From Weissella thailandensis (lineage in GTDB: Bacteria > Bacillota > Bacilli > Lactobacillales > Lactobacillaceae), in the NCBI RefSeq assembly GCF_005405465.1, contig NZ_BJEC01000001.1, positions 26,332-90,331 of the forward strand: a stretch of DNA of 64,000 nucleotides. The letters run 5' to 3'. The position numbers and the translations under genes are program-made. Positions 26,683 through 36,932 of this stretch are shown in pieces. The notes below the pieces were generated by a model. It saw only the letters and a list, made by a program, of their open reading frames with translations. It had not been told where the DNA came from and ran no database searches. Each line of letters opens with the position of its first letter. The first letter of the stretch is position 1.

Positions 26683-26727
26683 CGTGGTAAACTTGTAGTT
26701 AATATATATAAATAGGAGTTTTCAGTT

Positions 26728-27459
26728 ATGACAAAAGTTTTGGTCGTTGATGACGAACCATCATTACAAACTCTACTAACATATAACTTAAAAAAATCTG
26801 GCTTTGATGTGATTTTAGCCGAAGATGGTCAGCAAGCACTCGACATTCTTCACGAACAAAAAATTGATATTGTTTTATTAGATATTATGTTGCCTGAAAA
26901 AAGTGGTGTTGATGTCACTCGTGAATTACGTGCTGAAAAAAATCAAATTCCAATTATTATGCTAACAGCCTTAGATGATGAAATTGATAAGGTTGTTGGT
27001 TTAGAGATTGGTGCTGATGATTACGTGACAAAACCCTTTAGTCCAAGGGAAGTTATTGCGCGTGTTCACGCGGTATTACGACGCTTTAGTCAAAAAACAC
27101 AAGCGCCAAAAGAAGAGAGTGTGAAACATAATCAATCATATGGTCGCTTAACGATTGATTTTAATAAAATGGTTGTGCAGTTTGACGATGAAATCGTTAA
27201 ATTAACACCAAAAGAGTATGAGTTATTGGCATATATGGCTGAACGTGAAGGTCGCGTTCTCAGTCGTGAAACGATTTTAGACGGCGTTTGGGGCTATGAA
27301 TTCTCGGGACCGGATACACGGATGGTCGATATGCACTTATCGCATTTGCGGGATAAAATCGAGTTAGACCCGAAACATCCAGTTTATTTAAAAACAGTGC
27401 GTGGCTTTGGATACCGTTTCGACAGTTCACGTAATGAACAAGATTCAGGGGGTGAATGA
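26728..27459 (+). CDS. phoP: OmpR/PhoB-family response regulator, PhoP-like
   Basis: This 243-aa protein has a receiver domain with the acidic pair (VVDDEPS), the phosphorylated Asp in VLLDIMLPE, Thr in MLTALDD and Lys in VTKPFSP. A winged-helix DNA-binding domain follows (LTPKEYELLAYM...DTRMVDMHLSHLR...VRGFGYRF). It overlaps the kinase gene by 4 nt. Together they resemble the phosphate-sensing PhoP-PhoR pair of Firmicutes. The phosphate link is inferred from overall similarity, since the WalR type looks much the same. Confidence 0.85.
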   Translation: MTKVLVVDDEPSLQTLLTYNLKKSGFDVILAEDGQQALDILHEQKIDIVLLDIMLPEKSGVDVTRELRAEKNQIPIIMLTALDDEIDKVVGLEIGADDYVTKPFSPREVIARVHAVLRRFSQKTQAPKEESVKHNQSYGRLTIDFNKMVVQFDDEIVKLTPKEYELLAYMAEREGRVLSRETILDGVWGYEFSGPDTRMVDMHLSHLRDKIELDPKHPVYLKTVRGFGYRFDSSRNEQDSGGE

Positions 27460-28832
27460 TGAATATTGATGAATTAATCCAATCAGCAAAGCGATTTGTT
27501 CTTTTCTGGTTTCTCTATGCAGCCATTATTTGGCTAATATTATGGCTAACTTCTCTAACAGGGGATCAGAACGTGACTTTGAAATGGCACGTTTTGATTT
27601 TGCTTTCAATGATTTTAGCTGGTGCAACAACGTTAGCTTTAGAAATACAGAAACAACGACGTGATGCACACCTCACATTATTTATTGAAAAGTTACAAGA
27701 TTTAGAAACAACGCATACGCATACAGCTCATGTGTTAATGCATCCAGACGATACACTAGCACCATTGGCGGCTGCCATCAATAATGTCCAACATTTGAAT
27801 AGTAGACGCATTAAAATCATGCAAGAACAGAGCAGTACGATGGAAACATTGATGGATAATATGCCTTTAGGTGTGTTACAAATTACTACTGAACGTAAAA
27901 TAATTCAAGCAAATGATCAAGCAAGTCAATTGCTTGATGCACAGCAAAATTTAAATGGTCAACACTACGATAATGTCATTAAGTACCATCGTCTGATGGA
28001 GCTATTTGAGCAAGCGCTTAAACAAAAAAAGAAATTACGTGAGTTAGTCAAAATAGATGATAAAACAGTGGATGTTTCTGTCGTTTATTATGAAACACGT
28101 GAACGTCATTTTGAGTTACTCGTTTTAATGTACGATATGACAGAAGTTATTCAAATGAAGGATATGCAAACAGCATTTGTTGCCAATGCTTCTCATGAGT
28201 TGCGCACACCTTTGACGTCAATTGCAGGTTTCACGGAAACATTATTAAATGGTGCACAAGAAGACCCAGCAGATCGTCAACAATTTTTGGAAATTATTCA
28301 ATCTGAGACAAAACGTTTGTTGGACTTGACCGATGATATTTTGACATTGGCAAAAGTGCCTGAAAGAGCAAGTTCACTACAGCAATTTAACATGTCTGAG
28401 ATGGTTGAAAAAATTTTTAAAGCGAAATCTGATTTGAAGGATAACCTGAATTTAACCCTAAAAAATGAGGTTAATGACACACTGGTCGTTCATCAAAACA
28501 AGAGTAATTTTGAGCAAATTTTGACAAACTTAATTGGGAACGCTATGAAATATAATCGTCAGGATGGGGCAGTTAAAGTTTCAGCGATGGTTACTGCGAG
28601 TGAATTAGCATTTGCCATTAAGGATACTGGACTGGGTATTCCAAGTGATGAGCAGAACCGTATTTTTGAACGGTTTTATCGCGTTGATAAGTCGCGTACA
28701 AAATCAATTCCAGGAACTGGCCTAGGTTTGGCAATTGTGAATGATCTAGTTGAACAAGCTCAAGGTAAAATTGAATTAACCAGTCAAGTTGGTGTTGGGA
28801 CAACAATTACAGTTACACTACCATTACAATAA
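27456..28832 (+). CDS. phoR: Sensor histidine kinase, PhoR-like
   Basis: This 458-aa protein has two N-terminal membrane helices (about residues 13-33 and 43-62), a PAS-type sensory domain (about 125-230), a HisKA domain with the phosphorylated His in NASHELRTPLTS, and an ATPase domain (NLIGNAMKYN, DTGLGIPSDEQ, GTGLGLAIV). The outer loop between the helices is very short. Such kinases usually sense membrane or transporter state rather than an outside ligand. Translation is coupled to phoP. Confidence 0.87.
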   Translation: MMNIDELIQSAKRFVLFWFLYAAIIWLILWLTSLTGDQNVTLKWHVLILLSMILAGATTLALEIQKQRRDAHLTLFIEKLQDLETTHTHTAHVLMHPDDTLAPLAAAINNVQHLNSRRIKIMQEQSSTMETLMDNMPLGVLQITTERKIIQANDQASQLLDAQQNLNGQHYDNVIKYHRLMELFEQALKQKKKLRELVKIDDKTVDVSVVYYETRERHFELLVLMYDMTEVIQMKDMQTAFVANASHELRTPLTSIAGFTETLLNGAQEDPADRQQFLEIIQSETKRLLDLTDDILTLAKVPERASSLQQFNMSEMVEKIFKAKSDLKDNLNLTLKNEVNDTLVVHQNKSNFEQILTNLIGNAMKYNRQDGAVKVSAMVTASELAFAIKDTGLGIPSDEQNRIFERFYRVDKSRTKSIPGTGLGLAIVNDLVEQAQGKIELTSQVGVGTTITVTLPLQ

Positions 28833-28864
28833 AAATTATTTAATAAAAAAGAAAGAGGTTTAGC

Positions 28865-29500
28865 ATGTCTACATCACGCCCTATGGTAATCGGTGTTACG
28901 GGAGGATCTGGATCCGGTAAAACAACGGTTAGCCAAGATATTATTAAACGTTTGGCTGGTGAGTCAGTTGTGATGGTGCCGCAGGATGCATACTATCAAG
29001 ATCAAAATGAAAAAAGTATGGCTGAACGCCGTATGAGCAATTATGACCATCCCGATTCATTGGATAATGAACTATTGATTTCACAATTAAAGCAACTATT
29101 AAATCGCGAGACAATTGAGCAACCGACCTATGATTATACAAATCACACTCGTTCAAGCGAAACAATCACGGTTGAGCCAGCTGATGTGATTATTTTGGAA
29201 GGTGTCCTATTATTTACAGAGCAAAAATTGCGTGATTTGCTAGATATTAAGGTTTATGTTGATACTGATGACGATTTACGCTTTATACGACGCATGCAGC
29301 GTGATATTGTTGAACGTGGCCGGACTGTTGATTCTGTAGTTAATCAATATATGGAAACAGTTAAACCGATGTACCATCAATTTGTGGAACCTACCAAGCG
29401 TTATGCTGATATTATTTTGCCAGAAGGTGGCGCAAATGCGGTTGGTATCGGGATGTTAGAAGCTCAAATTCGAGCTATTTTAAGTCGAAACAAGGCATAA
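28865..29500 (+). CDS. udk: Uridine kinase
   Basis: This 211-aa protein phosphorylates uridine and cytidine in pyrimidine salvage. The P-loop GVTGGSGSGKTTV (residues about 9-21), the PQDAYYQD segment, YDHPDSLDNELL and ILEGVLLF are all typical. Normal family length. AGAGG lies just before the ATG. It is 33 nt after phoR. Confidence 0.95.
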   Translation: MSTSRPMVIGVTGGSGSGKTTVSQDIIKRLAGESVVMVPQDAYYQDQNEKSMAERRMSNYDHPDSLDNELLISQLKQLLNRETIEQPTYDYTNHTRSSETITVEPADVIILEGVLLFTEQKLRDLLDIKVYVDTDDDLRFIRRMQRDIVERGRTVDSVVNQYMETVKPMYHQFVEPTKRYADIILPEGGANAVGIGMLEAQIRAILSRNKA

Positions 29501-29519
29501 ATAAATTCCTAAAGAAAGC

Positions 29520-30602
29520 GTGAAAATATTGGAAGAACGAATTTGGAATCGTATTGTAAAATACACGGAATTACAAGGGACCTCTGGTCAAGAACATTTC
29601 GTTAGACAAGCATTTAGACAAGATTTGTCACCATTGGTTGATGAAGTCGTTCAAAATGGTTTGGGTGGATTGTATGGTATTCGCTATAGCCAAGATGCTA
29701 CAGCGCCACGGATCATGTTTGGTGCCCATATGGATGAAGTTGGGTTTGTCGTGACTCAGATTACGTCGCGCGGTATGTTAGTTGTTGCTCCAGTAGGTGG
29801 CTGGAATCCATATACGGTATCAGCCGAGCGTTTTACTCTTTTTACACGTGATAATGCCTATCCAGTTGTTTCGTCTTCAGTTGCTCCTCATTTGTTACGT
29901 CAAGGAAATGTGAATGGGACACCACAGATTCAAGACATTTTGTTTGATGGTGGTTTTACATCTGCTGATGAGGTCGCAGCTTATGATATACACCCAGGTG
30001 ATTTTATCGTGCCTGATGTAACAACAAAAATGTTGGCCAATGGTAAGCGTGTGGTCTCAAAAAGTTGGGATAACCGGTTTGGGTTAGTCACGATTTTAAA
30101 CGCTTTGGAAAACCTGAAAAATAAAACATTACCAAATACGCTGATTATGGGTGCTAATACGCAAGAAGAAGTTGGGCTTAGAGGTGTTGGACCTGCTGTT
30201 AATCAACTAAAGCCTGATATCTTCTTTGCTTTAGACTCATCAACAGCAGATGATACCCGTTCAGCTGAAGGCCAAGGACAAATGGATCAAGGGGCATTAC
30301 TACGGGTCTTTGATCCCGGTGTTATTATGCCATTACGACTAAAAGAATTTGTATTAGATACAGCACATGATGCAGGTATTCCGCTACAATACTTTGTTGC
30401 TAAGGGTGGTACTGATGCTCATGGGGCACAGTCACAGAATCAAGGTATTCCATCTGTTGCACTAGGTGTCGCATCGCGTTATATACATACTCACCAAACA
30501 GTCTGGTCAGTGGCTGATTTTGAAGCTGCTCAGGCATTGGTAGAGACACTAGCACAAAAATTAGACGCCACAACTGTAAATGATATTATTTATGGCGACT
30601 AA
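29520..30602 (+). CDS. M42-family aminopeptidase
   Basis: This 360-aa metallopeptidase carries the M42 metal ligands: HMDEVGFVV, SWDNRFG, the catalytic EE in NTQEEVGLRG, ALDSSTADD, and the late His in KGGTDAHGAQ. The M42 family includes glutamyl-aminopeptidase PepA of lactic acid bacteria and proteins once called endoglucanases. Start is GTG 29520; a TTG nine bases later is a possible alternative. It likely trims peptides in the cytoplasm. Confidence 0.9.
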   Translation: MKILEERIWNRIVKYTELQGTSGQEHFVRQAFRQDLSPLVDEVVQNGLGGLYGIRYSQDATAPRIMFGAHMDEVGFVVTQITSRGMLVVAPVGGWNPYTVSAERFTLFTRDNAYPVVSSSVAPHLLRQGNVNGTPQIQDILFDGGFTSADEVAAYDIHPGDFIVPDVTTKMLANGKRVVSKSWDNRFGLVTILNALENLKNKTLPNTLIMGANTQEEVGLRGVGPAVNQLKPDIFFALDSSTADDTRSAEGQGQMDQGALLRVFDPGVIMPLRLKEFVLDTAHDAGIPLQYFVAKGGTDAHGAQSQNQGIPSVALGVASRYIHTHQTVWSVADFEAAQALVETLAQKLDATTVNDIIYGD

Positions 30603-30642
30603 ATATTAAAAAAATAAATTAATTAAAAGGAGCACTGACAGT

Positions 30643-31284
30643 ATGCTAATTGCCAGCTATAATCCGGCAGGAATGGGCGATAACCTAATCGTATTAACTA
30701 ATAATCAAACAGAAAATTTTCATATTAACCACCAGGGAAATGTGATTCAGTTTATAACCGATAATAATGAATTAATTGGATACAATTTTATCAATATTAG
30801 TGAAACGTTAGATTTAGCGAATGTTTCTGGCCAAGTGTTCTTGTCTAAAGAACAAGTTGCAGAATTAAATAAACTAATTGAGAAAGCAGGTTTCTCAGAA
30901 AAACTGGTTGTTGATGAAGAACCAAAGTTTGTTGTGGGATATGTTGAAACGGCAGAACCACATCCGGATTCAGATCACCTTCAAGTGACAACAACCGTGA
31001 TTGATAATGATCAACGTGTTCAAATTGTTTCAGGTTCACCTAACATGCAGCAAGGTATCAAGGTCGTGGTTGCCAAGGTTGGGGCAATGATGCCATCAGG
31101 ACTTATTATTTGGCCAGGTGAGCTACGTGGCGTTGCATCTAATGGTATGATTTCTTCCGGACGTGAACTACATCTACCAAATGCGCCACAAGTACCAGGT
31201 GCGTTGATTTTGCCAGATGACTTTGCACCAGTTGGTACACCATTTGATGTCAACTCTGCCGCTGCTCAATCACTATTTGAATAA
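30643..31284 (+). CDS. ytpR: YtpR-type tRNA-binding-domain protein
   Basis: This 213-aa protein has an N-terminal domain of unknown role and a C-terminal OB-fold tRNA-binding domain (about residues 95-205: VGYVETAEPHPDSDHLQV, IVSGSPNMQQGIKV, ASNGMISSGREL). That domain resembles the one at the start of bacterial PheT. YtpR proteins are conserved in Firmicutes with unclear function. AAGGAG precedes the ATG. Confidence 0.9.
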   Translation: MLIASYNPAGMGDNLIVLTNNQTENFHINHQGNVIQFITDNNELIGYNFINISETLDLANVSGQVFLSKEQVAELNKLIEKAGFSEKLVVDEEPKFVVGYVETAEPHPDSDHLQVTTTVIDNDQRVQIVSGSPNMQQGIKVVVAKVGAMMPSGLIIWPGELRGVASNGMISSGRELHLPNAPQVPGALILPDDFAPVGTPFDVNSAAAQSLFE

Positions 31285-31299
31285 AAAGGTGGTGATTGA

Positions 31300-31656
31300 A
31301 TGGCTTTGCAGCGACCAATTGTTTTTTATGAAAATCTTATGCATACCTATGATCAACAGGTTGCAGAATTGTTAGCTGCCAAGACAGAGTATATTTTCTT
31401 GGCAACAGATGATGGGGAATTTCCTAAAAAGGCAACAAAACAACATGTGACTGTTGAGACTTTAAAGCCTCAGCAATCATCAAAGAACACAAAGAAAAGT
31501 ACCACAACAAAGGCCAAAAAGGTTGTCGATAAAGTATCGAAGGTAAACAAGCCTAAATCTATAAAAACTGGATTAGGACTTAGCTTGGACGATATTCTTT
31601 CGGAAGAGGAAAGTTCAGCTGCTCGAGATGACAATGGTTACTTTAAGGAACACTAA
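31300..31656 (+). CDS. Hypothetical lysine-rich protein
   Basis: This 118-aa protein has a folded N-terminal third (residues 1-45), a Lys/Ser/Thr-rich linker (50-85) and an acidic end with SLDDILSEEE. AGGTGGTGA precedes the ATG. It sits between ytpR and murC and is likely cotranscribed with ytpR. I recognise no domain. Confidence 0.7.
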   Translation: MALQRPIVFYENLMHTYDQQVAELLAAKTEYIFLATDDGEFPKKATKQHVTVETLKPQQSSKNTKKSTTTKAKKVVDKVSKVNKPKSIKTGLGLSLDDILSEEESSAARDDNGYFKEH

Positions 31657-31762
31657 CTCTTTGAAAACATTTGCTGAAACTATGTCGGCAGATGTTTTTT
31701 TCTGATAAGATAGATTTAATAAAATTTAACGAATAATATTTACGTTGGAATGGATGAGAGAT

Positions 31763-33103
31763 ATGGACAAAAATCCTAATTATTACTTTATTGGTATCAA
31801 AGGCTCAGGAATGAGTGCATTAGCATTAATCTTACATGATCAAGGCTATCAAGTCGCCGGATCAGATATTGATGAATATACTTTTACTCAAAAGCCACTT
31901 GAGGAAGCAGAAATCGACATTTATTCATTCGATGCCGCAAATATTAAGCCAGGCATGACGGTTATTCGTGGTAATTCCTTTGAAAATGATCACGTTGAAG
32001 TAGCTGCGGCTTTGGCAATGGCGGATGAATTAACAATCTTGACTTATCCTGATATGGTCGAACAATTAATTACAAAGTACACCTCAATTGGGGTTGCTGG
32101 TGCGCACGGGAAGACTTCTACGACCGGTTTGCTTTCACATGTGCTATCAGGGATTGCGCCAACATCATACTTAATTGGTGACGGCACTGGTAAAGGTGTG
32201 CCTAACGCACGTTTCTTTATTTTCGAAGCTGATGAATATCGTCGCCACTTTGAAGACTACACACCCGATTATGCAATTATGACGAACATCGATTTTGATC
32301 ATCCAGATTATTACACGGGTATCGACGACGTGCGGAGCGCCTTTGAGGACTTTGGTAATAATGTTAAAAAGGGTATTTTTGCTTGGGGTGATGATGAACA
32401 GCTGCGCAAGATCAATGTCTCTGTACCGGTTTATTATTATGGTACTAATCCTGAGACTGATGATTTCTATGCAACTAATATTAAGCGTTCAACCAAAGGA
32501 TCAAGTTTTGATGCTTACTATCATGAAAAATTCCTAGGTAATTTTAAAGTGCCTTTGTTTGGTCAACACGGTGTCTTGAATACATTGGCTGTTGTTGCCG
32601 TGTCATACTTTGAAGAGATAGAAACATCTTTGATTCAAGAAGAATTGTTAACGTTTCAAGGGGTGAAAAGACGCTTCACGGAAAAACATATCGGGCCAGT
32701 GACAATCATTGATGATTATGCACATCATCCATCAGAAATCACTGCAACGATTGACGCGGCCCGTCAAAAATATCCAGATCGTAAACTAATTGCCGTTTTC
32801 CAACCACATACGTTTTCACGTACGATTGCCTATCAAGATGATTTTGCAAAAGCATTGGACTTAGCAGATAACGTTTTCTTAACAGAAATTTTCGCTTCTG
32901 CTCGTGAACAAGCTGGTGAAATTTGTTCTGCTGACTTAGGTAAGAAGATTTCTAAGTTTGAGGGAATTGTTTCACCAAGTGATGTGGCACCTCTTTTGGA
33001 AGATGAAGAAGGTGTGTTCATCTTTATGGGTGCTGGTGATTTACAAATGACTGAATTTGCTTTTGAAACGCTATTAGCGAACACACAAGCGAATTTGCAG
33101 TAA
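31763..33103 (+). CDS. murC: UDP-N-acetylmuramate-L-alanine ligase
   Basis: This 446-aa enzyme adds L-alanine to UDP-MurNAc, the first peptide step of cell-wall precursor synthesis. The UDP-binding site [12 protein letters not shown], the ATP loop [19 protein letters not shown] and [10 protein letters not shown] are present. I prefer ATG 31763 (MDKNPNYYF), which matches the usual family start, over upstream TTG 31745 and ATG 31754. Confidence 0.95.
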   Translation: MDKNPNYYFIGIKGSGMSALALILHDQGYQVAGSDIDEYTFTQKPLEEAEIDIYSFDAANIKPGMTVIRGNSFENDHVEVAAALAMADELTILTYPDMVEQLITKYTSIGVAGAHGKTSTTGLLSHVLSGIAPTSYLIGDGTGKGVPNARFFIFEADEYRRHFEDYTPDYAIMTNIDFDHPDYYTGIDDVRSAFEDFGNNVKKGIFAWGDDEQLRKINVSVPVYYYGTNPETDDFYATNIKRSTKGSSFDAYYHEKFLGNFKVPLFGQHGVLNTLAVVAVSYFEEIETSLIQEELLTFQGVKRRFTEKHIGPVTIIDDYAHHPSEITATIDAARQKYPDRKLIAVFQPHTFSRTIAYQDDFAKALDLADNVFLTEIFASAREQAGEICSADLGKKISKFEGIVSPSDVAPLLEDEEGVFIFMGAGDLQMTEFAFETLLANTQANLQ

Positions 33104-33216
33104 AAAAGTTAATTTTTTTGCTAAAAGTTAATTTTTTGGATAAACTTTCTGTTATACTAAGGTCAGTGGGACGGTTCACCGAACCCTTGTCACCATTGAC
33201 AACGTAGGAGGTACAA

Positions 33217-33936
33217 ATGGATAATTTTCAAAATCAAGAACCACGGATCGTCAATCCGGATGCCAGTGGTTTAAATAACTTTTTCAAAAAAGTTTATTCA
33301 TACATGGCATTGGCACTGCTGGTAACAGCAACAACAGCATATTTGGGTACAACATTCTTCGCTGGCCCAATTACTCGAATTTTTAGTAGCCCAATTTCAT
33401 CATTGATTATTTTTGGTATCATGATGGGATTTGTTTGGTTATTTTCAAGTCGGGTGTACAAAAATCCGGCCCAAGCTTTTGGGATGTTAATGGGATTTGC
33501 AGTCCTTAATGGATTTACATTTACGGTGATTGGCCTTACTGCAGGTAAAGGAATGATTGCATTAGCATTCTTAACGACAGCTTTTCTATTTGCAGGTATG
33601 GCAGCATATGGATACTTCACTAAAAAGTCACTAGCTTCATTGTCATCAATTTTATTTGGCTCATTGATTGCTTTGATTATTGGAGGAATTATTAATCTAT
33701 TCTTCTTTAACAGTGTTGTATACTTCTTCCTATCAATTTTAGGAGTGCTTGTCTTCGCTGTTATGACAGCTTACGATATGAATCGCTTAAAGGCAATGTA
33801 CTATAAACATGGTGAGACGAATGCACAACTCACCCAAGGAATCGCCGTATCAGGTGCTTTAAACTTGTATATGGACTTCATTAATATGTTCATTTACATT
33901 CTTCAATTATTTACGGCTTTTGGTTCACGTGATTAA
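33217..33936 (+). CDS. Bax-inhibitor-1/YccA-family membrane protein
   Basis: This 239-aa protein has about seven membrane helices, starting near residue 26 and ending at the conserved C-terminal LYMDFINMFIYILQLF. That final helix with its Asp is the signature of the Bax inhibitor-1 family (YccA, YetJ), whose bacterial members act as pH-sensitive calcium leak channels. GTAGGAGG precedes the ATG, and TATACT (33153-33158) is a likely -10. It stands alone between murC and polA. Confidence 0.9.
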   Translation: MDNFQNQEPRIVNPDASGLNNFFKKVYSYMALALLVTATTAYLGTTFFAGPITRIFSSPISSLIIFGIMMGFVWLFSSRVYKNPAQAFGMLMGFAVLNGFTFTVIGLTAGKGMIALAFLTTAFLFAGMAAYGYFTKKSLASLSSILFGSLIALIIGGIINLFFFNSVVYFFLSILGVLVFAVMTAYDMNRLKAMYYKHGETNAQLTQGIAVSGALNLYMDFINMFIYILQLFTAFGSRD

Positions 33937-33946
33937 TCATTTGATA

Positions 33947-33980
33947 GCATTATCTCGTTATAACGAGATAATGCTTTTTT
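33947..33980 (+). terminator. Terminator after Bax-inhibitor-type gene
   Basis: GCATTATCTCGTTA (33947-33960) is followed directly by its exact complement (33961-33974) and six T's. Confidence 0.92.
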
Positions 33981-34061
33981 GTTGAGGTTGTTATCCCTAT
34001 TTGAACTCTGATAAACTATTAATAGATAAAAAGGGGTCTTGTACCCAGAAACGAGATAAAT

Positions 34062-36761
34062 ATGGCAAAACCAACTTTACTTTTAATTGATGGTAATTCT
34101 TTGGCTTTTCGTGCGTTTTATGCGTTGATTAACCAAGTCGATCGTTTTGTTAACCACGAAGGTCTACACACAAACGCGCTAGTTGGATTTAATAATCTGC
34201 TAGATGGTATTATTGAACCTTTTAATCCTGATTTAGCGCTAGTAGCATGGGATGCAGGCAAAACCACTTTCCGTACAGGAAAATTTGATAACTACAAGGG
34301 GAACCGTGATAACACACCACAAGAATTGGTCGAACAATTCGAACCATTACGACAAATGGTTTCGCTGCATGGTATCAAATCATACGAATTATCTGGTTAT
34401 GAAGCCGATGATATTATTGGCACGATGGCCCGTCTTGGTGAAGCAGATGGTTATTCAGTGACTATTGTTACTGGTGATCGCGATCTGACACAATTAGTAT
34501 CTGATGATATAACTGTTTGGGTGACCAAGAAGGGAATTTCAGAAATTGATCACTATACACCAGCAATGATTGCGGAGCTTTATGACGGCTTAGAGCCAAA
34601 GCAAATCGTTGACATTAAAGGACTGCAGGGAGATACCAGTGATAACTACCCTGGAATTGCAGGTATTGGTCCTAAAACGGCCTTAAAGCTTATTAAAAAG
34701 TATCATTCAATTTCTGAAATGTACGAGCAAATTGATGACATGAAGGCATCTAAGCAAAAAGAAAAACTGATTAATGGTAAGCAGGATGCTTTGCTGTCAC
34801 GTGACTTGGCTGAGATTTTAACGGATGCACCAGTGACAATTTCATTATCCGATTTAAAGTATAAGGGTCCGGACTACGAAAATATTATTCCGTTTTATCA
34901 ACATTTGGACTTCAAAGCACAATTAGTTAAGCTTGCCAATCAAGGTTACACGGTGCCAACTAGCGGACATAATGAAGATGTAGAATTCGATTTGAATAAT
35001 ACAGACTTAGCAGTATCCGCAATTACACCGGCTAGCTTAACCCATGTTTCTCAATTGCAAGGTACAGTGAGCTTTTACCTTGAATTAGATGATGAAAATT
35101 ATCATACAGCCAATCCAGTTGGCTTTGTTATTGGAAATCAAGAGAATGGTTATTTTGCTAGTCGTGATATGGAACTACTAACGCAAAATTCACCAGTTAA
35201 AAAAATTCTTGAAGACCAGACGATTCTGAAAAATGTTTTTAATGCAAAAGAATTATATGTCAGTTTAAAACGACTAGATGTTGCCTTGCAAGGTGTCAAT
35301 TTTGACTTATTACTTGTTTCGTACTTATTAGATACGAACGACAATAACAATGACCTAGGGGCATTGGCCCATGATAATGATTATTATGCGGTCATGACTG
35401 ATGAAGAGGTTTATGGTAAGGGTGCAAAATTTGCCATCCCCGAAGCTGACGCAGACTTATTTGAACACCTTGGTCGCAAAGCCATGGCGATTAACTTATT
35501 GCGGGAACCGTTATTAGAACGGTTGTCAAAGCATGAGCAAACTAAGTTGTATGAAGAAATCGAGTTACCATTAACCAAAATATTAGCAGATATGGAGTCA
35601 ACCGGTATCACCGTTGATTCAGAACAACTATTACAAATGCGCAGTAAGCTAACTGAGCGGTTGAGTGAACTTGAACAGAAAATTTATCAACAAGCTGGTC
35701 ATGAGTTTAATGTGCAATCACCTAAGCAGCTTGGCGTCGTTTTGTTTGAAGAAATGAAATATACTCCCATTAAGAAAACAAAAACTGGCTATTCGACGAG
35801 TGTTGAAGTGCTAGAAAAAATGGGCGATGTACCAATCGTTGCTTCTATTTTGGCTTATCGACAAGTGGCAAAAATTCAATCAACTTATGTTGAAGGACTG
35901 TTGCGCGTGATTCATGGATCTGATTCGAAGGTTCATACCCGATACTTGCAAACCTTAACTCAGACTGGTCGTTTGTCTTCAGTGGACCCTAATTTGCAAA
36001 ATATTCCGGTACGCATTGAAGAAGGACGCCAGATTCGTAAAGCGTTTGTTCCAAGTCAAGCTGATTGGCAAATTCTTAGTGCTGATTATTCACAAATCGA
36101 ATTGCGCGTTTTGGCCCATATTACGGGTGATAAAAACCTACAAGCTGCATTTATAAATGGCGAAGATATCCACGCAGCGACGGCACGTCGTATCTTTGGT
36201 ATTAAGGACGACGAACCAGTGGAAGGTAATATTCGTCGCCAAGCAAAAGCCGTTAATTTTGGAATCGTGTATGGTATTTCTGATTTTGGGCTTTCAAAAA
36301 ATATTGGTGTATCACGTAAAGAAGCCAAAGCCATCATTGAAACCTATTTTGACCAATACCCAGATGTTAAAAAGTGGTCAGATGATATTATTGCTTCTGC
36401 TCGTGAAAAGGGCTACGTCGAAACAATTGCTCATCGCCGTCGTTATCTACCCGATATCAAGGCAAAAAGATTTAATGCCCGGTCATTTGCAGAACGCACA
36501 GCGATGAATTCGCCAATTCAAGGTTCAGCCGCTGACATTATTAAGATTGCAATGATCAAAGTTCAGGAAGCGATTGCAAAAGCAGGGCTACAAGCTCATA
36601 TGCTATTACAGGTTCATGATGAATTGATTTTTGAAGCACCTGAAAGTGAAATGGCCGACCTAGAAGAGCTTGTACGAAATGTTATGGACAGTGCCGTAAC
36701 ATTAGATGTTCCTCTATTAGTTTCTTCTCATGTTGGTGCTTCATGGTATGATGCTAAATAA
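34062..36761 (+). CDS. polA: DNA polymerase I
   Basis: This 899-aa enzyme fills gaps and removes RNA primers. The N-terminal 5'-3' exonuclease is intact (DGNSLAFRAFYAL, SGYEADDIIG, GLQGDTSDNYPG). The middle 3'-5' exonuclease domain lacks the usual DxE (the matching stretch reads FYLELDDENY), so proofreading is probably absent, as in many Firmicutes. The polymerase has motif A DYSQIELRV, motif B RRQAKAVNFGIVYG and motif C QVHDELIFE. Normal length. In many Firmicutes mutM follows polA; here a mutM start appears at 44208, at the prophage edge. Confidence 0.97.
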   Translation: MAKPTLLLIDGNSLAFRAFYALINQVDRFVNHEGLHTNALVGFNNLLDGIIEPFNPDLALVAWDAGKTTFRTGKFDNYKGNRDNTPQELVEQFEPLRQMVSLHGIKSYELSGYEADDIIGTMARLGEADGYSVTIVTGDRDLTQLVSDDITVWVTKKGISEIDHYTPAMIAELYDGLEPKQIVDIKGLQGDTSDNYPGIAGIGPKTALKLIKKYHSISEMYEQIDDMKASKQKEKLINGKQDALLSRDLAEILTDAPVTISLSDLKYKGPDYENIIPFYQHLDFKAQLVKLANQGYTVPTSGHNEDVEFDLNNTDLAVSAITPASLTHVSQLQGTVSFYLELDDENYHTANPVGFVIGNQENGYFASRDMELLTQNSPVKKILEDQTILKNVFNAKELYVSLKRLDVALQGVNFDLLLVSYLLDTNDNNNDLGALAHDNDYYAVMTDEEVYGKGAKFAIPEADADLFEHLGRKAMAINLLREPLLERLSKHEQTKLYEEIELPLTKILADMESTGITVDSEQLLQMRSKLTERLSELEQKIYQQAGHEFNVQSPKQLGVVLFEEMKYTPIKKTKTGYSTSVEVLEKMGDVPIVASILAYRQVAKIQSTYVEGLLRVIHGSDSKVHTRYLQTLTQTGRLSSVDPNLQNIPVRIEEGRQIRKAFVPSQADWQILSADYSQIELRVLAHITGDKNLQAAFINGEDIHAATARRIFGIKDDEPVEGNIRRQAKAVNFGIVYGISDFGLSKNIGVSRKEAKAIIETYFDQYPDVKKWSDDIIASAREKGYVETIAHRRRYLPDIKAKRFNARSFAERTAMNSPIQGSAADIIKIAMIKVQEAIAKAGLQAHMLLQVHDELIFEAPESEMADLEELVRNVMDSAVTLDVPLLVSSHVGASWYDAK

Positions 36762-36773
36762 TTTAAGATTTAT

Positions 36774-36817
36774 AGATGTTATTCATTTGCTTTTCAAGTG
36801 AGTAGCATCTTTTTTTA
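36774..36817 (+). terminator. Terminator of polA
   Basis: AGATGTTATTCATTTG (36774-36789) pairs imperfectly with CAAGTGAGTAGCATCT (36795-36810) and T's follow. Confidence 0.85.
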
Positions 36818-36855
36818 TTGATAATGTCTTATGATACAATTTAGGAAAATTAACA

Positions 36856-36902
36856 GACAATGCACTTAATTTAAGTTACAATAATAATTGAAAACGTTTC
36901 CA
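36856..36902 (+). promoter_or_regulatory. lacLM promoter with CcpA (cre) site
   Basis: CAGACA and TACAAT with 17 bases between them make a plausible promoter. Right after it, TGAAAACGTTTCCA (36889-36902) matches the catabolite-response element pattern at all but one position. CcpA binding there would block early transcription when glucose is present. No lac repressor gene is adjacent. Confidence 0.65.
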
Positions 36903-36932
36903 ACAACGTTGTATTTATTTTAGGGGGATACT

